Positions 7,620 through 16,252 of a stretch of 42,285 nucleotides of DNA are shown here, piece by piece. Positions within the stretch are counted from its first letter, which is position 1. The number at the start of each line of letters is the position of its first letter. The position numbers and the translations under genes were made by a program. Source of the DNA: Bryobacteraceae bacterium (GTDB lineage: Bacteria; Acidobacteriota; Terriglobia; Bryobacterales; Bryobacteraceae); NCBI GenBank assembly GCA_025924475.1, contig JAICIH010000008.1, positions 1 to 42,285 of the forward strand, given 5' to 3'. The notes beneath the pieces were generated by a model. The model was not told the DNA's origin. It searched no databases and worked only from the letters and a program-made list of their open reading frames with translations.

Positions 7620-8477
7620 ATGGCCCCAGTGTCTTGCCTGACTCGCCGTTGTCTCCTCCGCAGTTTGGCCGCCGGACCATTTGCCGGTCGTGCAGTCTTT
7701 GCGGCAAGAAGCAAACTGCGCATCGGCGTCACGGATTGGAATCTCCGCCTGGGAGCCGATCCGCAATCGGTCCCGCTCGCTAAGCAGCTCGGCTTTGACG
7801 GAGTGCAGGTCTCGTTTGGCCGCAAGCTTGTTGACGGCAAGCTCCCGGTCGATAATCCCGAGGTCATCGCGCATTATCTGGAGCTATCGAAGAGTTATAA
7901 AATTCCGATCGACGGCACCTGTGTCGACAAATTACACGATAACGGGTTAAAGAGCGACAAGCTGGCGCTGCGCTGGGTGCGCGATTCCATACGCCTTACA
8001 CAGGCTTTGCATACGAAGGTGTTGCTGCTGCCGTTTTTCGGGAAATGGGCGCTTCAGACTCCGGCCGACATAGATCATACGGTGGAAGCGCTTCGCGAGC
8101 TCGCGCCCGAGGCAGTCAAGGCGAATGTAATCCTCGGACTCGAGAACACGATTTCCGCCGAGGACAATGCGCGCATCCTGGACCGCGTGGCGTCTAAGAA
8201 TGTACTGGTCTATTACGACGTCGGCAATTCCACCATCGCCGGGTTTGATCCGGTAAAAGAGATTCGCTGGCTCGGCAAGAAACGGATTTGCCAGATTCAT
8301 CTCAAGGACAATCCGTATTACCTGGGCGAGGGAAAGATTCAGTTTGAGCCCATCCTGCACGCGATTCTGGATATCGGTTTCTCGGGTTACGCAAACCTGG
8401 AGACCGATTCGCATCCGGGGACGCTCGAGGCCGATATGCGGCGCAATCTCTTATATGTCCGCAAGCTGCTTGCGTAG
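7620..8477 (+). CDS. Exported sugar phosphate isomerase/epimerase-like protein
   Basis: A 285-residue AP-endonuclease-2/xylose-isomerase-like TIM-barrel protein. Such proteins isomerise or epimerise sugars with a divalent metal. Seen: LRIGVTDWNLRLGADPQSVPLAKQLGFDGVQVSFG at the barrel start, GLENTIS with a likely metal-binding Glu, VYYDVGNSTIAG with Asp, and QIHLKDN with His/Lys before the terminal GFSGYANLETDSHPG. The N-terminal TRRCLLRSLAAGPFAG looks like a Tat signal, implying a periplasmic enzyme. ATG 7620 is preceded by GAGAGGA at a good distance and follows holA by 10 bases, so transcription with the upstream run is likely although the function differs. Confidence 0.83.
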   Translation: MAPVSCLTRRCLLRSLAAGPFAGRAVFAARSKLRIGVTDWNLRLGADPQSVPLAKQLGFDGVQVSFGRKLVDGKLPVDNPEVIAHYLELSKSYKIPIDGTCVDKLHDNGLKSDKLALRWVRDSIRLTQALHTKVLLLPFFGKWALQTPADIDHTVEALRELAPEAVKANVILGLENTISAEDNARILDRVASKNVLVYYDVGNSTIAGFDPVKEIRWLGKKRICQIHLKDNPYYLGEGKIQFEPILHAILDIGFSGYANLETDSHPGTLEADMRRNLLYVRKLLA

Positions 8478-10158
8478 TCTAGGTGTGCTGGCTTGGACCT
8501 GCGCGCTGCCATGGCTCGCGCAAGGACGAGATTTCGACCTCATCATCCGCCATGCCCATATCATCGATGGAACCGGTTCGCCCTGGTATTCGGGCGACAT
8601 TGGCATCATCAATGGACGCATCGCTCAAATTGGCGTACTTTCGAACGATCGCGCGCAGCGTGTTATCGATGCGTGGGGTCTGGTAGCCGCGCCAGGCTTT
8701 ATCGATATGCTCGGCCAGTCCGAGATGTCGATTCTGGTAAATCCACATCTGCCCTCGAAAATTTTCCAAGGCATCACGACCGAGATTACGGGCGAAGGCG
8801 GCTCCATCGCTCCTTTTAACCCACGCCTTCTCGCGATCGATCGCGCGGGTTTCCAGGCATACGGTTTTTCGCCCGATTGGACAACTTTCTCCGGTTATTT
8901 TGCGCGGCTGGAACGCCAGGGCATCGGAATCAACCTGGCGAGCTACGTTGGCGCGACACAGGCCCGCCGATTGGTATTGGGCGACGGCAATCGCGCACCC
9001 AGCGCCGCCGAACTGGATGAGATGCGAGCTATCGTGCGGCAGGCGATGCAGGAAGGCGCGGTGGGCGTTTCCTCATCTTTGCAATATGCTCCGGCGCCTT
9101 ATGCAAAGACGGAAGAGCTGATCGCTCTGGCACGGGAGGCCACGAAGTTCGGAGGCATCTACGCGACTCACATGCGGAGCGAAGGCGACGCAATCGATGC
9201 GGCTTTGGATGAGACCTTCCGGATTGGCCGCGAGGCAAATATTCCGGTGGAAATCTGGCACCTCAAAGCGGCGGGCAAACGCAATTGGGGCCGCGCACAT
9301 GAGATCGTCGAACGCATCGACAGAGCGCGCGCCGAAGGTTTGGACATCGCCGCCGACACCTATGCATATCCGGCCTGGTTTAACAGCTTTTCCGCCTTCA
9401 TTCCGCCGTGGGTCCATGATGGCGGCGACGCCAAACTGGTCGAGCGGCTCAAAGATCCGGCGATGCGCGCTCGCATTCGCGCCGAAATGCTGTCGGAAAC
9501 CGGCAGTTGGGATAACGAATGGCAGGAGATACCCGGGCCGGAAGCGATTCTGGTCAGCGTTGTTAATAAGCCGAGCCTTCTTCCATTGCAGGGGAAGACG
9601 ATCGCTCAGATAGCGCAGGCGCACAGCAAAGATCCGATCGATTTGATCTTCGACCTGCTGGCCGAGGACCCCGCTATGTCGGTTGCGGTTTTTGGCATGT
9701 CCGAAAAAGACATCGCCTACATTCTGAAACAGCCTTGGGTGTCGATTGATAACGACTCACAGGGTAGCGCGCCGGATGGAATACTAGGCCGGCAGCATCC
9801 ACACCCGCGCGCCTATGGAACGTTCCCACGGATTCTGCGCAAGTATGTCCGCGAAGAAAAATTGCTGACTCTCGAAGATGCCATCCGTAAATTCAGCGCG
9901 CTCCCTGCACAGCGCATGCGTTTGACGGATCGCGGCGTTCTCAAGCGCGGCATGTGGGCGGATATCGTAGTGTTCGACCCAGCGCAGGTCCGCGATCTGG
10001 CGACCTTTGAAAATCCGAATCAGCTTTCCGAAGGGATGCAATATGTGCTGGTCAACGGTGTGCCGGTAATCGATGGCGCGAAGATGACCAATGCTCTTCC
10101 GGGTAAGGTGTTGCGCGGACCGGGCGCAGTTGGTTCTTTACCGCAGAGTTCGCATTAG
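8455..10158 (+). CDS. D-aminoacylase-like amidohydrolase with altered metal site
   Basis: A 567-residue member of the N-acyl-D-amino-acid deacylase branch of amidohydrolases. The ATG at 8455 begins a signal peptide (MSASCLRSLG...LAQG) and overlaps the previous gene by 23 bases; the longer frame upstream is only a shadow of that gene. Family landmarks: HIIDGTGSPWYSGDIGI, PGFIDM, GAVGVSSSLQYAP, H239 in YATHMRSEGD, H269 in EIWHLKAAGKRNWG, and the aspartate in SIDNDSQGSAP. The usual H-x-H/D after GFID is absent (the text is GFIDMLGQSE), and the family's bridging cysteine position reads TGEGG. It may therefore bind one metal only, or act on another substrate. Gene pair with the isomerase-like protein. 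Confidence 0.85.
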   Translation: MSASCLRSLGVLAWTCALPWLAQGRDFDLIIRHAHIIDGTGSPWYSGDIGIINGRIAQIGVLSNDRAQRVIDAWGLVAAPGFIDMLGQSEMSILVNPHLPSKIFQGITTEITGEGGSIAPFNPRLLAIDRAGFQAYGFSPDWTTFSGYFARLERQGIGINLASYVGATQARRLVLGDGNRAPSAAELDEMRAIVRQAMQEGAVGVSSSLQYAPAPYAKTEELIALAREATKFGGIYATHMRSEGDAIDAALDETFRIGREANIPVEIWHLKAAGKRNWGRAHEIVERIDRARAEGLDIAADTYAYPAWFNSFSAFIPPWVHDGGDAKLVERLKDPAMRARIRAEMLSETGSWDNEWQEIPGPEAILVSVVNKPSLLPLQGKTIAQIAQAHSKDPIDLIFDLLAEDPAMSVAVFGMSEKDIAYILKQPWVSIDNDSQGSAPDGILGRQHPHPRAYGTFPRILRKYVREEKLLTLEDAIRKFSALPAQRMRLTDRGVLKRGMWADIVVFDPAQVRDLATFENPNQLSEGMQYVLVNGVPVIDGAKMTNALPGKVLRGPGAVGSLPQSSH

Positions 10159-10258
10159 ATCGGGGAGATGGCCCGTCATTCCAAAAAATCAATGTATTAC
10201 TTCTAAACTTTCTATTTTTTAAACCAGTCCTAGAGCATCTAGATAGGTAGGAAGTCAG

Positions 10259-11131
10259 ATGCTAAATCGAGTCAAAACATTGGTATTTCTGGCCGTCCTG
10301 ACGGCTCTGTTCTTGTGGTTGGGGCAGGCATTAGGCGGACGGGCAGGCATGTTGATAGCGCTGGTGCTCGCCGCCACGATGAATATCGGCGTCTACTGGT
10401 TTTCAGACCGAATTGTGCTTCGGATGTACAACGCACAACGCATTGGACCACCAGAAGCCCCAGCCCTATATGGCGCGATACAGGAGCTTGCGATGCAAGC
10501 TAATCTCCCAATGCCGAAGGTGTACCTGATTCCTGATGCGGCGCCGAACGCCTTTGCAACAGGCCGCAATCCGAACCATAGTTCGGTCGCTTTTACACAG
10601 GGTCTCCTCTCAATGCTGAACCGGGAAGAGATCAAAAGCGTCATTGCCCATGAGTTAGGCCACATTCGCAATCGCGACACATTGATCATGACAATAGCGG
10701 CGACTATCGCTGGTGCACTCAGCCATGTTACAAACATGGCAATTTGGGGAACATTCCTGGGCGGAACCAGCGATTCGGAAGACGAGGAAAATGGGCACCC
10801 GGCGGTAGGCCTGCTGGCGCTGCTCATTGCTCCCGTGGCAGCCACACTGATTCAAATGGCAATTTCACGCGCTCGCGAGTTTCTCGCCGATGAGGCCGCC
10901 GCCCGCTTTAGCGGGAACCCGTTGGCACTGGCCAATGCGCTTCGCAAATTGGAATACGCGCGACATCGCGTTCCGATGGAGCACGGCGATCCCGCCACAG
11001 CGCACTTGTTCATCGTCAACCCCTTCGTTGGCGCGGGGCTGGCGAAACTGTTTAGCACGCATCCTCCCACCGAAGAACGCGTTGCGCGCCTGGAAGCGAT
11101 GGTTCTGACGGGCGCGCCAGTACTGGTATAA
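10259..11131 (+). CDS. htpX: HtpX-like membrane zinc protease (M48)
   Basis: A 290-residue M48 metalloprotease of HtpX type, an inner-membrane enzyme in quality control of membrane proteins. Two N-terminal membrane segments (residues about 6-22 and 30-48) precede the cytosolic catalytic domain. The zinc motif is H131-E-L-G-H135, with the third ligand in [11 protein letters not shown]; two further membrane segments lie between them ([20 protein letters not shown] and [16 protein letters not shown]). The C-terminal [17 protein letters not shown] is diagnostic. An AGGAAG ribosome-binding site lies 5-10 bases before the ATG. It follows a 100-base spacer after the aminoacylase, so it probably has its own promoter; I could not assign one with confidence. 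Confidence 0.95.
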   Translation: MLNRVKTLVFLAVLTALFLWLGQALGGRAGMLIALVLAATMNIGVYWFSDRIVLRMYNAQRIGPPEAPALYGAIQELAMQANLPMPKVYLIPDAAPNAFATGRNPNHSSVAFTQGLLSMLNREEIKSVIAHELGHIRNRDTLIMTIAATIAGALSHVTNMAIWGTFLGGTSDSEDEENGHPAVGLLALLIAPVAATLIQMAISRAREFLADEAAARFSGNPLALANALRKLEYARHRVPMEHGDPATAHLFIVNPFVGAGLAKLFSTHPPTEERVARLEAMVLTGAPVLV

Positions 11132-11135
11132 GCAG

Positions 11136-11339
11136 ATGGGCAAGCGGATTGCCGCTTATTTGTGTCTAACTGCAGGTTTGGCAGGTTTGGCCCTGCCGCT
11201 CCTGCCGGGTATTCCTTTGCTGATCATTGGCATGGCATTGCTCGGGCCGAATCACCCGATTCGGCGCACCATGGCTCGCTGGATACCGAGAACCCGCAAG
11301 CGCTCAAAGGTTCCCGAAGAAGATGACTATAAACATTGA
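11136..11339 (+). CDS. Small membrane protein, PGPGW/DUF454-like
   Basis: A 67-residue protein four bases after htpX. It has two close hydrophobic stretches, IAAYLCLTAGLAGLALPLLPG and IPLLIIGMALLG, joined by a proline-glycine turn, then a basic tail (RRTMARWIPRTRKRSK) ending in acidic residues. The LPLLPGIPLLIIGMALL pattern recalls PGPGW/YbaN-type small membrane proteins of unknown function. The tight spacing suggests it is translated with HtpX and may act in the same membrane-quality pathway, which is inference. Confidence 0.75.
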   Translation: MGKRIAAYLCLTAGLAGLALPLLPGIPLLIIGMALLGPNHPIRRTMARWIPRTRKRSKVPEEDDYKH

Positions 11340-11349
11340 GCGCATGCGT

Positions 11350-11367
11350 GTGAGCCCAGCCGCTCAC
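11350..11367. terminator. Hairpin between convergent genes (possible terminator)
   Basis: A perfect 6-base-pair stem GTGAGC/GCTCAC with a 6-base loop in the 28-base gap between the small membrane protein and the convergent HAD-HerA gene. There is no clear U-tract, so termination is only possible. Confidence 0.3.
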
Positions 11368-13089
11368 TCAGACCTCGTACCGCTCCCGTATTAATCTGAG
11401 CAACAACTCGCTGATATTCGCCGCCTCGCTATTCCGGCATTTGTTCTCGATTTTGCCGATTTCGACGGCTAAGGGGTGATCTCCGAAGACATCGGCGACC
11501 CAGCGCGAGAAATCGCCGCGACGCGCGTGACCCTCAACAGAAGCAAGCGGCAATTGCTCTAGCGCTATAACGAATTCTTTGAACGTCCGAGCGGGATCGC
11601 CGATGGGTACACCGTCACGGGTGAAGATGAACCCTTGGCGTTCCTGCTTTGGGACATCGACATACTTAGCTCGATGCCGCACATGCGGGGTCAACCGCTT
11701 AGCTACTTTGAATCGCCGCAGCTTGCGTTGTGGCTCATCTACTTTCGGAAGCAGGGCTGCTTCATCGATCTGTAAGCCGCCAAGCAGCGTTTCCCATTCG
11801 AATTCCGTACCCTCTGGGCCATACATGGCTGCTAAAGCGCTCACCTCGCGAGGGTCGGTAAGTTGTGTCACGACGATCGATTCGATCGTCTGGAGTAAGT
11901 CAGCATGAAGATCGGAAGGCCGATATGTGACGAAGATGTAAGCCGCTAACTCGAGGTCCACTTGTTGCGCAATATTCGGTTTTTGCAAAAAGTAATGGGC
12001 TTCGTCAATAACAATCCAGTGGGGCTGTCCAGTGTTTTTCCTGAGTTCCACTATCATCGGTAGGAGTTCGTCCAAATAGGCCACTTTTTCACTATGTGAG
12101 GCTTGAGAAAGGTTAACTACGAGACTGATATCGGAATATCGTAATTCACGCGCAATATCGCCCAGGTGCGGCAAACTTTGATTGCCGCCAAACATCACAA
12201 CATAGGGAAGCGATTCAAGCGCTCCGTAGTCTCCTTCCGGGTCGATGATGCACAGGCAGTAGCCCTGAAGAATGAGCTGCTCGCATAAGAGGCCCGTAAC
12301 CCACGATTTACCGGAGCGCGGGTCGCCAGCGATCAAGATGTTACGACCGTGGACCGCCGTTTCCAGCGGGCGGCCATCCAAGGTAAAACCTAGCTGCAGA
12401 CGACGCCGATCGATACGATTGGGCGGCAGCTTGGTACTCTTAATTACCCGGCGAACGTAGCCGGCGACCGCGCCCGGTCCGTCACCAGGCAACACCTCAT
12501 CCGCTATCTCGTGAAGGGTGCTACTGCCCCAGCCCATAGCCACGCCAATTTCGCAGGCATCCAGGAATTGATAATCATTCTCCGCATCTCCCAATCCGAT
12601 ACAGTTGTGTAGCGACAGACGGAGCGTATTCAACGCTTCGCGCAAACCGGTAGCTTTGCTGATGCCTTGCGGAAGTACCATTACACGCCCGCGGTTGAAG
12701 ATTAGTCCAAGCGGAAGCTCCAGCTTCCTTATGACTTCAACGATAGTGGAAGATTCCGAAGCCTCGGCTTCCAGAATGCAGTCACCGAATGCGAAGCTCA
12801 CGTTCAGACGGCGAAGTTCTGCGAGCAATGCTGGTGGCGGGAAGCGGCCAAGCACCATAGTTCGTCCGTTCGGAAAAACAAGAACAGCTCCGTTCTCCGC
12901 AACGACAGCGTCAAACAATTCCAACCTGTCGAAAACCCGCTGCAAGTCACCAAAAATGCGACCCGTAACGAGAATGATCTGGATTCCGCGCTCTCGCGCC
13001 TCGATGATAGCCTCAAGAACCGCGGGATGAGCCCTCCCACTTTCCGCAATCGTGCCATCGTAGTCAAGAGCCAACACATTGAACTTCAT
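11368..13089 (-). CDS. HAD phosphatase - HerA/DUF87-type ATPase fusion
   Basis: A 573-residue two-domain protein. Residues 1-215 are a Cof-type HAD hydrolase: nucleophile motif D9-Y-D11-G-T, VTGR at 41-44, the basic GISKATGLR near 142-150 and GDAEND at 167-172, all catalytically intact. Residues 235-450 are a HerA/FtsK-like P-loop ATPase: Walker A GDPRSGKS at 255-262, CIIDPEGDY, and Walker B HWIVIDEAH at 357-365. The remaining 120 residues have no recognised domain. HerA-type ATPases usually pump DNA, so pairing with a small-molecule phosphatase is unusual. ATG 13089 is the only good start, with a weak ribosome-binding site. It stands alone between convergent and divergent neighbours, so context gives no function. 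Confidence 0.85.
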   Translation of the reverse strand: MKFNVLALDYDGTIAESGRAHPAVLEAIIEARERGIQIILVTGRIFGDLQRVFDRLELFDAVVAENGAVLVFPNGRTMVLGRFPPPALLAELRRLNVSFAFGDCILEAEASESSTIVEVIRKLELPLGLIFNRGRVMVLPQGISKATGLREALNTLRLSLHNCIGLGDAENDYQFLDACEIGVAMGWGSSTLHEIADEVLPGDGPGAVAGYVRRVIKSTKLPPNRIDRRRLQLGFTLDGRPLETAVHGRNILIAGDPRSGKSWVTGLLCEQLILQGYCLCIIDPEGDYGALESLPYVVMFGGNQSLPHLGDIARELRYSDISLVVNLSQASHSEKVAYLDELLPMIVELRKNTGQPHWIVIDEAHYFLQKPNIAQQVDLELAAYIFVTYRPSDLHADLLQTIESIVVTQLTDPREVSALAAMYGPEGTEFEWETLLGGLQIDEAALLPKVDEPQRKLRRFKVAKRLTPHVRHRAKYVDVPKQERQGFIFTRDGVPIGDPARTFKEFVIALEQLPLASVEGHARRGDFSRWVADVFGDHPLAVEIGKIENKCRNSEAANISELLLRLIRERYEV

Positions 13090-13256
13090 GCCAAATCGTT
13101 AGACTTAATTCCGTACCGAATTCAACTCAGTAAATGCGGCGATGGATCTGCTGAACTCGAAGTTTCGTTCTCAGTCATCCGTAACTTCCCGGCCTTTTCT
13201 TCCGAATCCAACAACATGGCAGAGTGCATTTCGAAAACAGGATTGCGGAAGCCCCT

Positions 13257-14015
13257 ATGATCTCCAAGCGGCGCGAATTTCTCAGCCGAATAGCCGCCTC
13301 TGGATTGGTACTGCAGGCTTTTGCGAAGGAAGCGTCCGGTCCTCGAAGCGCGATCAAGGCTATTGCTTTTGATGCGTTCCCGATTCTCGACCCGCGACCC
13401 GTTTTCTCGCTTGTAGATGAGCTATATCCCGAAAAGAGTATCGAGCTGAGTAACGTCTGGAACACGAGGCAGTTTGAGTACACGTGGCTTCGCACCATGT
13501 CGGGACGTTACGTGGATTTCTGGAAGGTCACCGGCGATGCTCTGGTCTTTGCCGCGAAAGCAGTCAAGGTCGAACTCACGCCCGAGAAGCAAGCCCGTTT
13601 AATGGAGGCCTACCTCAAGCTCAAGTGCTGGCCAGAGGTCCCGTCCGCGCTGCGCTCGTTGAGGAGGGCCGGCATCCGGCTGGCGTTTCTGTCAAACATG
13701 ACAACCAAGATGTTGGAGGCTGGAATTCACAACTCCCGACTGGACGGTGTGTTTGATTACGTGCTGAGCACAGATCGCGTGAAGGCCTATAAACCCGATC
13801 CTCGCGCGTATCAAATGGGCATCGATGCTTTTGGTTTGAAATCCAACCAAATCCTCTTCGCCGCTTTTGCCGGATGGGACGCGGCCGGCGCCAAGTCATT
13901 CGGATATCCGACTTTTTGGGTCAATCGCCCGATGCAGGCCGGCGAGGAACTCGGGGTGACTCTCGATGCAAATGGCCGAAATTTGGATGATCTTGTCGCG
14001 TTTGTGATTGCATGA
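13257..14015 (+). CDS. Tat-exported HAD type II (S)-2-haloacid dehalogenase-like protein
   Basis: A 252-residue HAD-superfamily protein close to L-2-haloacid dehalogenases. ATG 13257 follows GGAAG and begins MISKRREFLSRIAASG, a twin-arginine signal; the longer frame from 13224 adds only 11 residues without a site. Motif I is AIAFDAFPILDPRP with the nucleophilic Asp, motif II LSNMTTKML, then VKAYKPDPRAY with the conserved Lys, and AGWDAAGAKSFGYPTFWVNR, which matches the N-x-W-D-x-x-G-A-x-x-F-G-[FY]-P motif of the family except that the Asn is replaced. The threonine that usually follows the nucleophile by four is not kept. Export of such an enzyme is unusual; the actual substrate is unknown. 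Confidence 0.82.
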   Translation: MISKRREFLSRIAASGLVLQAFAKEASGPRSAIKAIAFDAFPILDPRPVFSLVDELYPEKSIELSNVWNTRQFEYTWLRTMSGRYVDFWKVTGDALVFAAKAVKVELTPEKQARLMEAYLKLKCWPEVPSALRSLRRAGIRLAFLSNMTTKMLEAGIHNSRLDGVFDYVLSTDRVKAYKPDPRAYQMGIDAFGLKSNQILFAAFAGWDAAGAKSFGYPTFWVNRPMQAGEELGVTLDANGRNLDDLVAFVIA

Positions 14016-14326
14016 GGCCCTGAGTATTCAAAAGAACGTCTGGATTTGCTATCCTTTAAACGAAAGCGAGGCGCCGATACGATGTTCTGCATTCCAAAAG
14101 ATAAAAAAATCCGGCGCTTGGCTTCCTCACACCATTAACTAGCTCCAAGCCGCTCCACCGCTTGTGAGTACAAGTTCCCGAGGCTAAGCCTCAAACGCTC
14201 CGTTCTACGTGTCTTTCGCGGGAGCGTTCGCCGTATTTTTCAATCCACTCAAAAATTTTTGCGTCTTCGGATGCTTCTTTCCGGCAGTCGCGTGACTTCA
14301 GGCTTGCTCATAAAAACGTAACCGGT
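14016..14326. other. Intergenic stretch without recognisable gene
   Basis: About 310 bases between the dehalogenase-like gene and the ABC exporter. AT-richer patches (a run of seven A near 14103, TTTTT near 14236 and AAAAATTTTT near 14251) may include a promoter for the exporter, but no convincing -35/-10 pair, RNA gene or hairpin terminator was identified. Confidence 0.5.
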
Positions 14327-16144
14327 ATGCTTCGCTTTCTCAGCACAAAAGCAATATTGGAGGTTCCGCTCTTCCTCTATAGTCATTGGAAGCGCGAGTG
14401 GAGGCTTGTCCTCCAGATCACCCTTAGTATTGTCATCGCAACAATTGCGGATCTTTTTCTGCCTGTCTTTTCCGGGCGGCTGGTGGACGCCATCACGCCG
14501 CAGGGCGTGTCGCGCGAGCAGGCATTTCAGAACGCTCTATACTCCATCGCAGCCATGGCCGTTTTAGGCGCGGTGCTCATTGGAGGGCGACACATCGCCT
14601 TCCTTCAGGTCTCTCGCCTGACGGTGCGGCTCATGTCCCGGATGGCGTCAGACGCTTTCTGGCGCGTGCAGCGTCTTTCTACCGACTGGCACGCCAATAC
14701 TTTTGCCGGATCGATCGTTCGGCGCATCACGCGTGGCATGTGGGCGGTTGACCTGATGGACGATACGCTCCTGATTGCCTTGCTGCCCGCACTAGTGATT
14801 CTCGTTGGCGCATCTCTTATTTTAGGCGCGCACTGGCTGAGCATGGGCATTCTCGTGGCCGCTGCGGCAAGCGTGTACGTCGTAGTTTCGATCGCCCTGG
14901 CGGTTGGTTATGTAGCGCCGGCCGCCCGTTTGTCGAATGCGCAAGACACGCGTGTTGGCGGCGCGCTGGCCGACGCCGTGACCTGCAACGCCGTCGTCAA
15001 ATCGTTTGGCGGCGAATCCCGGGAAGATATGCGTCTCGCGCGAGTTCTCGCGAAATGGAGCGCGCGTACATTTCGGACATGGACCTTTGCCACCTACAGC
15101 GGTACAACCCAACTTACTCTATTGCTCGGCTTGCGCACGCTGGTAGCGTTTTACGCGCTCGTCCTCTGGTGGCGTGGTCTCGCGACTCTGGGCGATGTGA
15201 CTTTTATCCTGACCAGCTATTTCATCGTGCACGGATATCTTCGCGACGTGGGCCAGCATGTGGCGAATCTTCAGCGCAGCGTCAACGAAATGGAAGAGAT
15301 GGTGCGACTGAAGCATCAGCCTCTCGGAGTCGAAGACCGTCCGCATGCACAGCCGCTGAAAGTCACGGCTGGCACGATTGTTTTCGATCGCATCACATTC
15401 CAGTACGGTCCGCATGTGACGCCGCTTTTCAACGACTTCTCGGTGAGTATTCAGCCTGGGGAGCGTGTTGGCCTAGTGGGCCATTCCGGCTCGGGCAAAA
15501 CTACCTTCGTCAAGCTCCTCCATCGGCTCTACGACATCAAGGAGGGCCGCATTTTGATCGATGGCCAAGACATCGCGCGCGTAACGCAGTCTTCGTTGCG
15601 CGCTCAGCTAGCGCTGGTCTCTCAAGAACCGATTCTGTTCCACCGATCGCTTGCTGAAAATATCGCTTACGGCCGTCCTGATGCACGTTTGCGGGACATC
15701 GAAGAGGCAGCCTATCTCGCTAATGCTCACGAGTTTATTGTCCGGCAGCCGAAAGGCTACGCGACTCTTGTCGGGGAACGAGGCGTGAAACTCTCGGGCG
15801 GAGAGCGTCAGCGAGTCGCCCTTGCTCGCGCCTTCCTCGCCGACGCTCCCATCCTGGTGTTAGACGAGGCGACTTCGAGCCTCGACGCGGAATCGGAAGC
15901 CGCTATTCAGGACGCTATGGCGCGCCTGATGGCCGGACGCACGGCTGTTGTGATCGCGCATCGGCTCTCTACCGTCCGTATGCTCGACCGCATTCTGGTT
16001 TTCAATAGCGGCCAAGTGGTCGAAGAAGGAACGCACGAATCGCTGGTGCACAAGGAGGGCGGCACGTATAAGCGCTTGTTCGAAAAGCAGGCGTTGGGGC
16101 TGGTTGCCGATTCTGAATCGGAGTTATGGACAGTGAATGACTGA
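14327..16144 (+). CDS. MsbA/LmrA-type ABC exporter (fused membrane and ATPase domains)
   Basis: A 605-residue half-transporter that would dimerise to pump lipid, drug or peptide across the inner membrane. Six membrane helices span about residues 20-300 (for example ITLSIVIATIADLFLPVFSG and YSIAAMAVLGAVLIGGRHIAFL). The nucleotide-binding domain has Walker A GHSGSGKTT (near 385), Q-loop LVSQEPILFHRS, signature LSGGERQR, Walker B ILVLDEATSS and the switch histidine in IAHRLSTV, all intact. ATG 14327 has no strong ribosome-binding site but no better start is available. It stands alone on the plus strand and is followed by a two-hairpin repeat, so no substrate can be inferred from neighbours. Confidence 0.93.
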   Translation: MLRFLSTKAILEVPLFLYSHWKREWRLVLQITLSIVIATIADLFLPVFSGRLVDAITPQGVSREQAFQNALYSIAAMAVLGAVLIGGRHIAFLQVSRLTVRLMSRMASDAFWRVQRLSTDWHANTFAGSIVRRITRGMWAVDLMDDTLLIALLPALVILVGASLILGAHWLSMGILVAAAASVYVVVSIALAVGYVAPAARLSNAQDTRVGGALADAVTCNAVVKSFGGESREDMRLARVLAKWSARTFRTWTFATYSGTTQLTLLLGLRTLVAFYALVLWWRGLATLGDVTFILTSYFIVHGYLRDVGQHVANLQRSVNEMEEMVRLKHQPLGVEDRPHAQPLKVTAGTIVFDRITFQYGPHVTPLFNDFSVSIQPGERVGLVGHSGSGKTTFVKLLHRLYDIKEGRILIDGQDIARVTQSSLRAQLALVSQEPILFHRSLAENIAYGRPDARLRDIEEAAYLANAHEFIVRQPKGYATLVGERGVKLSGGERQRVALARAFLADAPILVLDEATSSLDAESEAAIQDAMARLMAGRTAVVIAHRLSTVRMLDRILVFNSGQVVEEGTHESLVHKEGGTYKRLFEKQALGLVADSESELWTVND

Positions 16145-16154
16145 TCAGGCAGTG

Positions 16155-16197
16155 GCGCCGGTTGGCAACCGGCGCGCAGCCTACCAAGCTGCCCCAC
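16155..16197 (+). repeat. Two-hairpin palindromic repeat, copy 2
   Basis: Hairpin one GCGCCGGTT-GGC-AACCGGCGC (16155-16175) is a perfect 9-base-pair stem; hairpin two GCAGCCT-ACC-AAGCTGC (16176-16192) has one mismatch; CCCAC follows. Same order, spacing, ACC loop and tail as copy 1 at 5992-6032. It lies just after the ABC exporter stop, between convergent genes, where such elements commonly sit and may stabilise mRNA ends. Confidence 0.75.
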
Positions 16198-16252
16198 ATG
16201 CCGCTTGCTGACGCGCGCGGTTCTTTGGCTGTGATCCGGATCGTCAGGCGTA

